Shown here one piece after another: positions 1 through 5,639 of a stretch of 5,639 nt of DNA. Numbering within the stretch: the first letter of the stretch is position 1; each line of letters begins with the position of its first letter. The DNA is from an uncultured Burkholderiales bacterium (GTDB taxonomy: Bacteria > Pseudomonadota > Gammaproteobacteria > Burkholderiales > Burkholderiaceae_C). Under the pieces are notes generated by a model that saw only the letters and a program-made list of their open reading frames with translations, made no database searches and was not told the DNA's origin. A program made the translations under genes and the position numbers. The stretch spans positions 1 to 5,639 of the forward strand of contig CAJBLW010000272.1 in assembly GCA_903953985.1 (NCBI GenBank), read 5' to 3'.

Positions 1-1220
1 GGCACCGCAGCGGTGGCCACGGCCGTGACCAGCTTGGCGCCGTTGCGGGCGATGCCTTCGTTTTCGTATTTGCGGCCCACCATGAAGCCAGTGATGTTCT
101 GCAAGAAGACCAGCGGGATCTTGCGCTGGCAGCACAGCTCGATGAAGTGCGCACCTTTGAGCGCCGACTCGCTGAACAAAATGCCGTTGTTGGCGATGAT
201 GCCCACGGGCATGCCCTCGATGCGGGCAAAGCCGCAGATCAAGGTGGTGCCAAAGCGCGATTTGAATTCGTCGAACTCCGAGCCGTCGACGATGCGGGCG
301 ATGATTTCGCGCACGTCAAAGGGCTTGCGCGTGTCAGTCGGGATCACGCCATACAACTCCTGCGCGTCGAACTTGGGGGGCACGGGCGCGTGTGTGGCGA
401 TGTTGGGGGCCTTTTGTGCGTTCAGGTTTTTCACGGCCTGACGCGCCAGTGCCAGCGCGTGCACATCGTTTTGCGCCAGGTGGTCAGCCACGCCGCTCAA
501 GCGCGTGTGCACATCACCACCGCCCAAATCTTCGGCGCTCACCACCTCACCGGTAGCGGCTTTGACCAGCGGCGGGCCACCCAAAAAGATGGTGCCCTGG
601 TTCTTGACGATGATGGTCTCGTCGCTCATGGCGGGCACATACGCGCCACCCGCCGTGCAACTGCCCATGACCACCGCGATTTGCGCGATGCCCAGCGCGC
701 TCATGTTGGCCTGGTTAAAAAAGATGCGGCCGAAGTGGTCGCGGTCCGGAAAGACCTCGTCCTGGTTGGGCAGGTTGGCACCGCCCGAGTCCACCAGATA
801 GATACAAGGCAGGTGGTTTTGCTGTGCGATCTCTTGCGCGCGCAAATGCTTTTTCACCGTGAGGGGGTAATAGGTGCCGCCCTTCACCGTGGCGTCGTTG
901 CACACGATCATGCAGTCCACCCCGCTCACGCGGCCAATGCCCACGATCACACCCGAGCTGGGTGCGTCGTTGTTGTACATGTTGAGCGCCGCCAGTGGCG
1001 CGACTTCCAGAAAAGGCGTGCCGGGGTCAAGCAGCATCTGCACGCGGTCGCGCGGCAGCAGCTTGCCCCGGGCGGTGTGCTTGGCGCGGGGGGCCTCGCC
1101 ACCGCCTTGGGCCACACGCTCCAAGTGGGCACGCAGGTCATCGACCAAGGTCCGCATGGCAGCGGCGTTGTGCTGGAAATCGGCGGAACGCGGGTTCAGT
1201 TGGGAGTGCAAAACGGTCAT
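1..1220 (-). CDS. mccB: Methylcrotonyl-CoA carboxylase beta (carboxyltransferase) subunit, 3' end beyond window
   Basis: The enzyme's carboxyltransferase half moves the carboxyl group from biotin, carried on the alpha subunit, to 3-methylcrotonyl-CoA in cytoplasmic leucine degradation. The first 406 codons are visible; the family is usually about 535 residues, so roughly a quarter lies beyond the left edge. The N-terminus MTVLHSQLNPRSADF is typical of MccB/LiuB. Further matches are NDATVKGGTYYPLTVKKHL (about 108-126), the SGGAN turn (145-149), DEVFPDRDHFGRIFFNQANMS (154-174), GSCTAGGAYVPAMSDE (186-201), GPPLVKAATGEVVSAEDLGG (215-234) and LQNITGFMVG (373-382). The frame is unbroken wherever I re-read it. 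The ATG is preceded by AGGAAG (1225-1230) at suitable spacing, which supports this start. It diverges from an AraC-family regulator. Geranyl-CoA carboxylase beta is a close paralogue and cannot be fully excluded, but the N-terminus favours MccB. The leucine role is family knowledge; only this one gene of the pathway is in view. Confidence 0.95.
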   Translation of the reverse strand, partial: MTVLHSQLNPRSADFQHNAAAMRTLVDDLRAHLERVAQGGGEAPRAKHTARGKLLPRDRVQMLLDPGTPFLEVAPLAALNMYNNDAPSSGVIVGIGRVSGVDCMIVCNDATVKGGTYYPLTVKKHLRAQEIAQQNHLPCIYLVDSGGANLPNQDEVFPDRDHFGRIFFNQANMSALGIAQIAVVMGSCTAGGAYVPAMSDETIIVKNQGTIFLGGPPLVKAATGEVVSAEDLGGGDVHTRLSGVADHLAQNDVHALALARQAVKNLNAQKAPNIATHAPVPPKFDAQELYGVIPTDTRKPFDVREIIARIVDGSEFDEFKSRFGTTLICGFARIEGMPVGIIANNGILFSESALKGAHFIELCCQRKIPLVFLQNITGFMVGRKYENEGIARNGAKLVTAVATAAV

Positions 1221-1237
1221 GGTGCTTCCTAGGGACT

Positions 1238-1258
1238 GGGGCCGCAGGGCTTGGCCCC
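1238..1258 (-). other. GC-rich hairpin in the mccB 5' leader
   Basis: GGGGCC (1238-1243) and GGCCCC (1253-1258) are perfect reverse complements separated by 9 bases. If transcription of mccB starts upstream of 1258, the mRNA could fold into a six-pair all-G/C stem, ending about 17 bases before the ATG and just ahead of the AGGAAG ribosome-binding site. No T-run follows on the minus strand, so it is not a standard intrinsic terminator. It could affect translation initiation, serve as a protein-binding inverted repeat, or be chance in GC-rich DNA. Confidence 0.35.
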
Positions 1259-1287
1259 GGGCGCATCGAACGTGCAATGCCTGCCAG

Positions 1288-1320
1288 CTTAAAGGCTGCA
1301 GCGCCGTTTGGGGGTGTCAA
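1288..1320 (-). promoter_or_regulatory. Possible mccB promoter with consensus -35 and weak -10
   Basis: On the minus strand a perfect sigma70 -35 hexamer TTGACA occupies 1315-1320. The best -10-like hexamer is TTTAAG at 1288-1293, which matches four of six consensus positions, but the spacer is 21 bases against the usual 16-18. A long spacer or weak -10 would fit an activator-dependent promoter, and an inverted repeat sits just upstream. The hexamers are seen directly; their use as a promoter is inference. No convincing promoter could be picked for the plus-strand regulator gene. Confidence 0.3.
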
Positions 1321-1327
1321 ATGGGTT

Positions 1328-1348
1328 GCAAATCGTGCCACAATTTGC
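1328..1348. promoter_or_regulatory. Inverted repeat GCAAAT-N9-ATTTGC, candidate operator
   Basis: GCAAAT (1328-1333) and ATTTGC (1343-1348) are perfect reverse complements with a 9-base spacer. The repeat lies 7 bases upstream of the TTGACA that faces mccB and ends 6 bases before the ATG of the AraC-family gene. That position would allow activation of mccB and repression or autoregulation of the regulator. AraC-family proteins more often bind direct repeats, so the binder may be another protein. The symmetry is seen; the operator role is inferred. Confidence 0.4.
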
Positions 1349-1354
1349 GCCACC

Positions 1355-2422
1355 ATGAAAGACGCCGCCAGCACCCTCCCCAGCCCCGGCCATTCATTGG
1401 CGAACCACCCCGGCCTCTCCGTGCGAGCCGAAACGCCCATGGCTTTTGTGCGCGCCATTGCCAGCGCTTTCACCTTGCGTGGCCTTGACCCCTTGCCCGC
1501 CCTGCAGGCGGCACAAATTGCGCCAGACTTGCTGCATCAACCCGATGCGCGCATTACCGCTTTGCAAATGGAATGGCTCTCGGCCAGTGCCATGCGCGAG
1601 CTGGACGACGAGGCCCTGGGCTGGTTCAGCCGCCGCCTGCCCTGGGGCAGTTACGGCATGCTGGTGCGTGCCTCCCTGACCGCCCCCACCCTGGGCGTGG
1701 CGCTGGCCCGCTGGTGCCGCCACCACGGTCTGCTGACCGACGACATCCATCTGCAAGTCAGCCCGTCGCAGGGCGTGGCCAGCCTGCAATTGACCGAGCA
1801 ACGCGGGCTGGGCGCTTTGCAGGAATTTGCCGTGGTCTCGGTGCTGCGCAATGCTTTGGGCGTGGCCTGCTGGCTGACCGACTCACGCATTCCGCTGCTG
1901 GAGACCACCTTGCGCTTTGCCCCACCAGCCCATGCCGACAGTTACCGCGTGCTGTTTGACGGCCCCACGCAGTTCAACGCGCCCCAGCACAGCCTGCAGT
2001 TCGACGCGGGCTACCTGAGCCTGCCGGTGCGCCGCGACGAAGCCGCCCTGCAACGCATGCTGCAGCGCGCCCTGCTGCTCACGGTGCGGCCTTACCGGCG
2101 CGACCGTTTGCTGGTGGAGAAAGTGCGCCAGACCCTGGCCGAGCACCCCGAGCACAGCCGCAACGCCGACGACCTGGCGGCATGGCTCAACCTGTCGGCC
2201 CGCACGCTGCACCGACAACTCAAGGAAGAAGGGGCGAGCTTGCAGCAACTCAAGGACGCCGTACGCCGCGATCTGGCCACCGACCTGCTGCTGCGCACGC
2301 AGCGCCCGATCAAACAGATCGCGGCCGAAGTGGGGTTTCAGAACGAAAAGAGTTTCATGCGGGCCTTCAAGGGGTGGACGGGGCGGACCCCAGAAGAATT
2401 CAGGCTGGCCAAGGCCCCTTGA
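1355..2422 (+). CDS. AraC-family transcriptional regulator with N-terminal arabinose-binding-like domain
   Basis: This is a cytoplasmic DNA-binding regulator of 355 residues, a usual length for AraC proteins of the OruR/ArgR-like group. Residues about 30-230 look like the ligand-sensing domain of that group: it opens with PMAFVRAIASAF and contains the WGSYGMLVRASLTAPTLG stretch and FDGPTQFNAP. The last hundred residues form the AraC DNA-binding domain. The first helix-turn-helix is near 271-292 (DDLAAWLNLSARTLHRQLKEEG), and the second is near 318-340 (IKQIAAEVGFQNEKSFMRAFKGWTG), followed by the typical TPEEFR ending. ATG 1355 is chosen because relatives carry some 20-30 residues before the PMAFVRA segment. 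ATG 1439 would remove 28 residues. Neither start has a clear Shine-Dalgarno sequence. The gene diverges from mccB, so control of leucine degradation is plausible, but the ligand and targets are not visible here. Confidence 0.93.
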   Translation: MKDAASTLPSPGHSLANHPGLSVRAETPMAFVRAIASAFTLRGLDPLPALQAAQIAPDLLHQPDARITALQMEWLSASAMRELDDEALGWFSRRLPWGSYGMLVRASLTAPTLGVALARWCRHHGLLTDDIHLQVSPSQGVASLQLTEQRGLGALQEFAVVSVLRNALGVACWLTDSRIPLLETTLRFAPPAHADSYRVLFDGPTQFNAPQHSLQFDAGYLSLPVRRDEAALQRMLQRALLLTVRPYRRDRLLVEKVRQTLAEHPEHSRNADDLAAWLNLSARTLHRQLKEEGASLQQLKDAVRRDLATDLLLRTQRPIKQIAAEVGFQNEKSFMRAFKGWTGRTPEEFRLAKAP

Positions 2423-2431
2423 GAGGCAACG

Positions 2432-2466
2432 GCACGAGTTGGACTCAAGCCAAACGCAACTCGTGC
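2432..2466. terminator. Perfect 10-bp inverted repeat between convergent genes, possible bidirectional terminator
   Basis: GCACGAGTTG (2432-2441) and CAACTCGTGC (2457-2466) are perfect reverse complements around a 15-base loop. The left arm lies in the 22-base gap after the AraC-family gene. The right arm encodes the last codons of the opposing HAD gene. A competing pairing exists between CTTGAG (2418-2423), at the AraC stop, and CTCAAG (2444-2449). Neither strand shows a T-run after the stem, so a classical intrinsic terminator is doubtful. A transcript-end stabilising hairpin or a Rho-assisted end is possible. Position between convergent genes is the main functional argument. Confidence 0.4.
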
Positions 2467-3143
2467 ATGCCGGTAAATACCCGCTTGGCACCGGCCTTCA
2501 CCAGAGGCGCGTGCTCAGCCGGTGGCGCGGCATAAGCCCACACAGTAGCCCCGGCAGCCACACCCGCCGTGATGCCAACCGTGGTGTCCTCCACCACCAG
2601 GCAGCGCGCCGGATCAATCTGCAAATGCGCGGCAGCGGCCAGGTACACATCGGGGTACGGCTTGCTGCGCGGCATTTCGTGGCCGCTGAAGATGCGGCCA
2701 GCAAAAAAGTCGATCAGGCCCACTTGCTTGAGCATCATCTCGACCTTGAAACGGTCAGCACCCGAAGCCACCGCCATGCGGCCCTGGCAGTGGTCATGCA
2801 GGTGCGCCACCGCTTCGTGCACGCCCTCGATGGCGGTAATGCTTTGGGTGAGGCTTTCGTTGCGGCGAGCAAAAAACTGCTCCAACCAGGCGTCGGTGAG
2901 CGGCTGGCCAGTGTGAGCCTCGATGGTGGTGCGTTGGCTTTTGACGGTGTAGCCCACAAAGCGCTGCATGCACTCGGCCAGCGTCATCCGCCAGCCCTGC
3001 TCTTCAAACATGTCACGCAGCACGCCACAGGTGATGGCTTCGCTGTCCACCAGCACGCCGTCGCAGTCAAACAAAATGGCTTCAAAGTTCATGGGAATGA
3101 TCATACGGGGTGAACTTGGAGTGCGGTCATGCACCGTCTTCAC
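2445..3143 (-). CDS. HAD-superfamily subfamily IA hydrolase (phosphoglycolate phosphatase / beta-phosphoglucomutase-like)
   Basis: This is a soluble HAD-type phosphatase or phosphomutase acting through an aspartyl-phosphate intermediate. Using the GTG start (232 residues), motif I is FDCDGVLVDSE with catalytic Asp26 and Asp28. A helical cap follows at about 33-105, motif II is VASGA with Ser127, motif III is RSKPYPDVY with Lys161, and motif IV is VVEDT with Glu185-Asp186. All catalytic residues are present. The substrate cannot be deduced; 6-phosphogluconate or other sugar-phosphate phosphatases such as YieH are related in form. The start is uncertain. GTG 3143 has a strong GGAGGGAG seven bases upstream and overlaps the ychJ stop as GTGA. 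ATG 3104 and ATG 3092 give a more usual short N-terminus (MNFEAILFDCDG) but lack any Shine-Dalgarno. The extra 17 codons are less G/C-rich at third positions, which argues against GTG. It is the last gene of the minus-strand run. Confidence 0.9.
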   Translation of the reverse strand: MKTVHDRTPSSPRMIIPMNFEAILFDCDGVLVDSEAITCGVLRDMFEEQGWRMTLAECMQRFVGYTVKSQRTTIEAHTGQPLTDAWLEQFFARRNESLTQSITAIEGVHEAVAHLHDHCQGRMAVASGADRFKVEMMLKQVGLIDFFAGRIFSGHEMPRSKPYPDVYLAAAAHLQIDPARCLVVEDTTVGITAGVAAGATVWAYAAPPAEHAPLVKAGAKRVFTGMHELRLA

Positions 3144-3529
3144 AGCACATCTCCCTCCACATAAAACCAACGCCCGTCTTCGCGCACAAAACGGCTGCGT
3201 TCGTGCTGGCGCACGGCTTTGCCGCCCAAGCGAAAACGGGCGACAAATTCGACCTCGGCGCTGTTTTCGCCTGTGGTGCGATGTTGCTTGATCTCTACCC
3301 CCAACCACTTGGCTCCGGATTCAAGTGTCAGCTCGGCAGGCCTTTGGCTGCTGTGCCAAGTGGCCAGCAAATAGGGCACTTGGCCCAGCACAAAGGCGCT
3401 GTAGCGTGAGCGCATCAGGGTTTCAGCATCGGGGGCGGCTACGCTTGAATGATAAGGGCCGCAGCATGCGGCCAGAGCCATCGGCTGGCCTTTGGCCGTG
3501 GTGCGGCCGCAGGGGCAGGGCTTCGTCAT
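3140..3529 (-). CDS. ychJ: YchJ-like (UPF0225) SEC-C motif protein
   Basis: This small cytoplasmic protein of 129 residues belongs to the uncharacterised YchJ family; no reaction is known to me. The N-terminus carries a likely zinc-binding SEC-C-type motif (Cys5, Cys7, Cys22, Cys23 in CPCG...CCGPYH). After it come MRSRYSAFVLG (39-49), ATWHSSQRP (56-64), KWLGVEI (74-80), VEFVARFR (93-100) and ERSRFVREDGRWFYVEGD (110-127), the conserved NTF2-like core. Unlike Escherichia coli YchJ, as I recall it, there is no second C-terminal SEC-C motif; the protein ends two residues after the core. The ATG shares its A with the stop codon of the rhodanese gene (TGATG at 3527-3531). It has no Shine-Dalgarno of its own, so translation is probably coupled. 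The reading frame continues open upstream, but that part overlaps the rhodanese gene in another frame and has no family similarity. Confidence 0.92.
   Translation of the reverse strand: MTKPCPCGRTTAKGQPMALAACCGPYHSSVAAPDAETLMRSRYSAFVLGQVPYLLATWHSSQRPAELTLESGAKWLGVEIKQHRTTGENSAEVEFVARFRLGGKAVRQHERSRFVREDGRWFYVEGDVL
3151..3158 (-). promoter_or_regulatory. Strong Shine-Dalgarno-like GGAGGGAG before GTG 3143
   Basis: GGAGGGAG on the minus strand lies inside the end of ychJ, 7 bases before an in-frame GTG of the HAD gene. It is the best ribosome-binding site near any of the candidate HAD starts and is the main reason for choosing GTG 3143. These bases also encode the YVEGD ending of YchJ, where a similar Y-[VI]-[DE]-G is expected in the family, so the purine run may be a by-product of coding. 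Confidence 0.5.
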
Positions 3530-3960
3530 CAGTGGCTTTTGCGCGCTGCGCTTTCGGCTTTGTGTTGCTCCATGGTGACCATGGGGGCATGGGCTTTTTT
3601 CCAGGCGGTAAATCCACCGTCGATGTGGGCCACATTGGTCATGCCCATGTCTTGCAGGGTTTTGGCGGCCAGGGCGCTGCGCCAGCCTGCGCCGCAAAAC
3701 AAGATGAACTGCTTGCCCTCGTCGGCAAACACGGGCTTGAAGTAGGGCGATGCCGGGTCCACCCAAAACTCCAGCATGCCGCGAGGAGCCAGCAAAGCGC
3801 CGGGCACGGTGCCTTCGCGCTCCAGTTCACGCGGGTCGCGGATATCCACGATCTGCACGTTCGGTTCGCTCATGCGGGCGCGCACCGCTTCCACGCTGTG
3901 CGTCGTGACCTGGGCCATGGCTTCTTCCACGAGCGCTTGAAATCCTTTGGTGATGGGCAT
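3529..3960 (-). CDS. Single-domain rhodanese-like sulfurtransferase
   Basis: This 143-residue protein has one rhodanese domain, which typically moves sulfane sulfur through a cysteine persulfide. Landmarks are VQIVDIRDPRELEREGTVPGALLAPRG (about 35-61) and the active-site loop CGAGWRS at 89-95, with catalytic Cys89 and Arg94. The usual HIDGGFTAWKKA helix and turn is at 112-123. The loop is the six-residue type found in sulfur-handling rhodaneses. No signal peptide or membrane segment is apparent, so it is probably cytoplasmic. The ATG has a good Shine-Dalgarno, AAGGAGA at 3966-3972, six bases upstream, supporting this start. It begins 45 bases after the trkH stop and its own stop overlaps the ychJ start by one base. 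The sulfur donor and acceptor are unknown; thiosulfate is the usual test substrate, not a demonstrated one. Confidence 0.94.
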   Translation of the reverse strand: MPITKGFQALVEEAMAQVTTHSVEAVRARMSEPNVQIVDIRDPRELEREGTVPGALLAPRGMLEFWVDPASPYFKPVFADEGKQFILFCGAGWRSALAAKTLQDMGMTNVAHIDGGFTAWKKAHAPMVTMEQHKAESAARKSH

Positions 3961-4005
3961 GCTTGTCTCCTTGTGTGTATTGGAAAGCGTCGCTTGAGGG
4001 CGGGT

Positions 4006-5469
4006 TTATTTTCGCCAAAAGTGTGAGCTGAACAAGACCAGCACCGACAGCAATTCGAGGCGGCCCAGCAGCATGGCAAAGCTCAAAACACCGAGCTGGA
4101 AGGGGTTCAGGCCGCCGTAATTGCCCGAGGGGCCGACTTGGCCCAAGCCGGGGCCGATGTTGTTGACGGTGGCGATCACAGCCGAAAACGCAGTCACGAT
4201 GTCCATGCCACTGAGCAAGAGCAACATGCTCAGGCCCATGGTGGCACCGCCATAAATGAGCATGAAACCCAGCACCGCCGTCATGACCGACATGGGGATC
4301 ACGGCGCCGCCCAGCGTGACCGGGTTGATGACACGGGGGTGGATGATGCGCACCAACTCACGACGCGCTTGCTTGACCAGCAAAACCATGCGCACCATCT
4401 TGATGCCACCGCCCGTGGAGCCTGCGCACGAAGCAAAGCAGCCCAGAAACATCAACAAGATGGGGGCAAACACCGGCCACTGCGCGTAATCGGTGGCGGC
4501 ATAACCGGTGGTGGTGGCCAAAGACACCACATGAAAAGCACTGATGCGCAAGGCCTCCAGCCCGTCCTCATAAACACCATGGGCCAAGAGCAAGGCCATC
4601 ACCAACAAAGTGGAGGCCAACAAGACAGCCAGATAAGTGCGGATCTCGCGATCGTTGCTGATGGGCAGGATGGAGAGGCTGCGCAGAACAACAAAGTAGC
4701 GTACAAAGCTGATGCCCGCCAGGGTCATGAACACGATGGCGACCCACTCAATCATGGGTGAGTTGAAGTGCCCAAAGCTGGCGTCGTACGACGAAAAGCC
4801 ACCCAAACCCATGGTGGTGCACATGTGCATGAAGGCATCGGCCCAGCTCATGCCGGCCCAGCGGTAAGCCAGCAGGCACGCGCCTGAAAACAAAAAGTAC
4901 ACGCCCCACAATCCGCGTGCGGTCTCTGCAATGCGCGGGGTGAACTTGGTGTCTTTCATGGGGCCCGGCGTTTCGGTTTTATAAAGCTGCATACCGCCCA
5001 AGCCCAACATGGGCAAAACCGCCACCACCAGCAGCATGATGCCCAGGCCTCCGATCAGCTGCAAAAAGCATCGCCAGATGTTCACCGATACAGGCAAGTG
5101 CTCGAGCCCCGACAAGGCCGTGGCCCCGGTGGCCGTGAGCGCGCTCATGGCTTCAAAATAGGCCTGGAACCAAGAAATGTCGGGCACCAAAAACAAGAGC
5201 GGCAATGCCGAGTAAGCGGGCAGCACCAGCCACACCATGTTAACCAGCAAGAAGCCGTCTTTGGTCTTTAACTCGCGCCGATGACGTTGCGTGATTGCCG
5301 CCAACACCAAGCCACTGACAACCGTCAAACCAAAACCAGCCAGCCAGATCCACTGTAAGTCTCGGTGGTCTTCAAACCAGGCCCAGATGCCGGGCACCAA
5401 AAACGTGACCGAAAACGCGATCAGGATGCGCGCCATCAAGGACAACACGGGAGCGAAGAACGCGAACAT
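4006..5469 (-). CDS. trkH: Trk potassium uptake system, membrane channel subunit TrkH
   Basis: TrkH is the inner-membrane potassium-translocating subunit, gated by TrkA. The 487-residue length matches the family (about 480-485). The four pore-loop repeats are recognisable: SALTATGATALSG (109-121), CTTMGLGGFSSYD (217-229), SLATTTGYAATD (316-327) and ATVNNIGPGLG (433-443), each with the expected filter glycine. The CAGSTGGGIKMVRM segment (348-361) and the basic stretch after it, KQARRELVRIIHPR (366-379), are also typical. Most of the chain is strongly hydrophobic, consistent with the repeated membrane-pore-membrane plan. ATG 5469 is chosen because it overlaps the trkA stop as TGATG. The TTG immediately before it would add one residue and is less likely. 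No good Shine-Dalgarno precedes it, pointing to translational coupling with trkA. trkA and trkH are adjacent here, whereas they are unlinked in E. coli. Confidence 0.97.
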   Translation of the reverse strand: MFAFFAPVLSLMARILIAFSVTFLVPGIWAWFEDHRDLQWIWLAGFGLTVVSGLVLAAITQRHRRELKTKDGFLLVNMVWLVLPAYSALPLLFLVPDISWFQAYFEAMSALTATGATALSGLEHLPVSVNIWRCFLQLIGGLGIMLLVVAVLPMLGLGGMQLYKTETPGPMKDTKFTPRIAETARGLWGVYFLFSGACLLAYRWAGMSWADAFMHMCTTMGLGGFSSYDASFGHFNSPMIEWVAIVFMTLAGISFVRYFVVLRSLSILPISNDREIRTYLAVLLASTLLVMALLLAHGVYEDGLEALRISAFHVVSLATTTGYAATDYAQWPVFAPILLMFLGCFASCAGSTGGGIKMVRMVLLVKQARRELVRIIHPRVINPVTLGGAVIPMSVMTAVLGFMLIYGGATMGLSMLLLLSGMDIVTAFSAVIATVNNIGPGLGQVGPSGNYGGLNPFQLGVLSFAMLLGRLELLSVLVLFSSHFWRK

Positions 5470-5639
5470 CAACCAAAGAAGGTCGCGCCGACCTGAAAGA
5501 GTTTTTCCACCGCACGGACATCGCGCTTGTTGGGGATGAACAGGATGATGTGGTCATCGGTCTCGATCAGGGTGTCGTGGTGCGGCATCAGCACTTCGGA
5601 TTTTTTGCCCTCGCCTCGCACGATCGCGCCCATGCTGAC
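5469..5639 (-). CDS. trkA: Trk potassium uptake system regulatory subunit TrkA, C-terminal end only
   Basis: Only the last 56 codons are in the window; the rest lies beyond the right edge. The reading frame entering at the edge encodes a stretch starting SMGAIVRGEGKKSEVLMPHH, followed by DTLIETDDHIILFIPNKRD and VRAVEKLFQVGATFFG. This matches the end of the second RCK_C domain of TrkA. The DH-[IV]-I-x-F strand and the VEKLFQ ending are characteristic. TrkA is a peripheral cytoplasmic protein that binds NAD(H) and nucleotides and controls TrkH opening. Its stop codon (5469-5471) shares one base with the trkH ATG, so the two are almost certainly co-transcribed and translationally coupled. Confidence 0.9.
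   Translation of the reverse strand, partial: VSMGAIVRGEGKKSEVLMPHHDTLIETDDHIILFIPNKRDVRAVEKLFQVGATFFG

Noticed and set aside
147..1232. A 361-codon open frame on the plus strand opposite mccB
   Set aside because: It is the antisense shadow of an unmistakable mccB, is rich in His/Val/Arg as expected for reversed GC-rich codons, and shows no recognisable domain.
995..1354. A 120-codon upstream extension of the AraC-family frame
   Set aside because: It runs antisense into mccB, has low-complexity Arg/Ala/Gly composition, and the family N-terminus is accounted for from ATG 1355.
3110..3143. Weak nested inverted repeats (GTGAA/TTCAC and CGGT/ACCG) between ychJ and the HAD gene
   Set aside because: The arms are only 4-5 bases with unpaired bases between them and no T-run; chance is the simplest explanation.
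3144..3308. Further extension of the HAD frame upstream of GTG 3143
   Set aside because: It overlaps ychJ in another frame, is Arg-rich without HAD similarity, and ychJ is clearly the real gene there.
3985..3995. Short palindrome AAGCGTCGCTT between trkH and the rhodanese gene
   Set aside because: Five-base arms with a single central base cannot form a useful RNA hairpin, and no T-run follows, so I do not call a terminator or operator.
4138..4761. A 207-codon plus-strand open frame opposite trkH
   Set aside because: Its His/Gln/Gly-rich composition is the typical mirror image of hydrophobic membrane-protein codons; trkH is certain on the other strand.

Overview
The window looks like ordinary chromosomal DNA from a GC-rich betaproteobacterium, most likely Burkholderiales and Comamonadaceae-like. 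That placement rests on the style of the encoded proteins and the G/C-rich third codon positions; no database search was possible. There are seven protein-coding genes, the two at the edges partial. I found no rRNA, tRNA, CRISPR array, insertion sequence or prophage gene. Coding density is very high, and no gene-free stretch exceeds about 135 bases.

Left part (1-2422): the minus strand carries the first three quarters of the beta (carboxyltransferase) subunit of methylcrotonyl-CoA carboxylase, a leucine-degradation enzyme. It is transcribed out of the left edge. Diverging from it on the plus strand is a complete AraC-family regulator with an N-terminal ligand-sensing domain. The 134-bp divergent region holds a perfect inverted repeat (GCAAAT-N9-ATTTGC), a consensus TTGACA facing the carboxylase gene, and a GC-rich hairpin in the carboxylase leader. 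This layout suggests, without proving, that the regulator controls the leucine-degradation genes and itself.

Middle (2418-2466): the regulator meets a minus-strand gene convergently. The 22-bp gap and the end of the opposing gene form a perfect 10-bp-stem hairpin without a T-run.

Right part (2445-5639): five minus-strand genes lie head to tail, in transcription order trkA (3' end only), trkH, a single-domain rhodanese, a YchJ-like SEC-C protein and a HAD-superfamily hydrolase. trkA/trkH and rhodanese/ychJ each share one base in TGATG junctions. ychJ/HAD may overlap by GTGA. Only 45 bp separate trkH from the rhodanese gene, which has a good Shine-Dalgarno sequence. TrkA and TrkH form a potassium uptake system, with TrkA as the cytoplasmic NAD-binding gating ring and TrkH as the membrane channel. 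The three downstream genes have no obvious shared pathway and may simply be co-transcribed.

I see no convincing evidence of a new biological system here. The items most worth checking are the divergent control region, the convergent hairpin and the HAD start codon.
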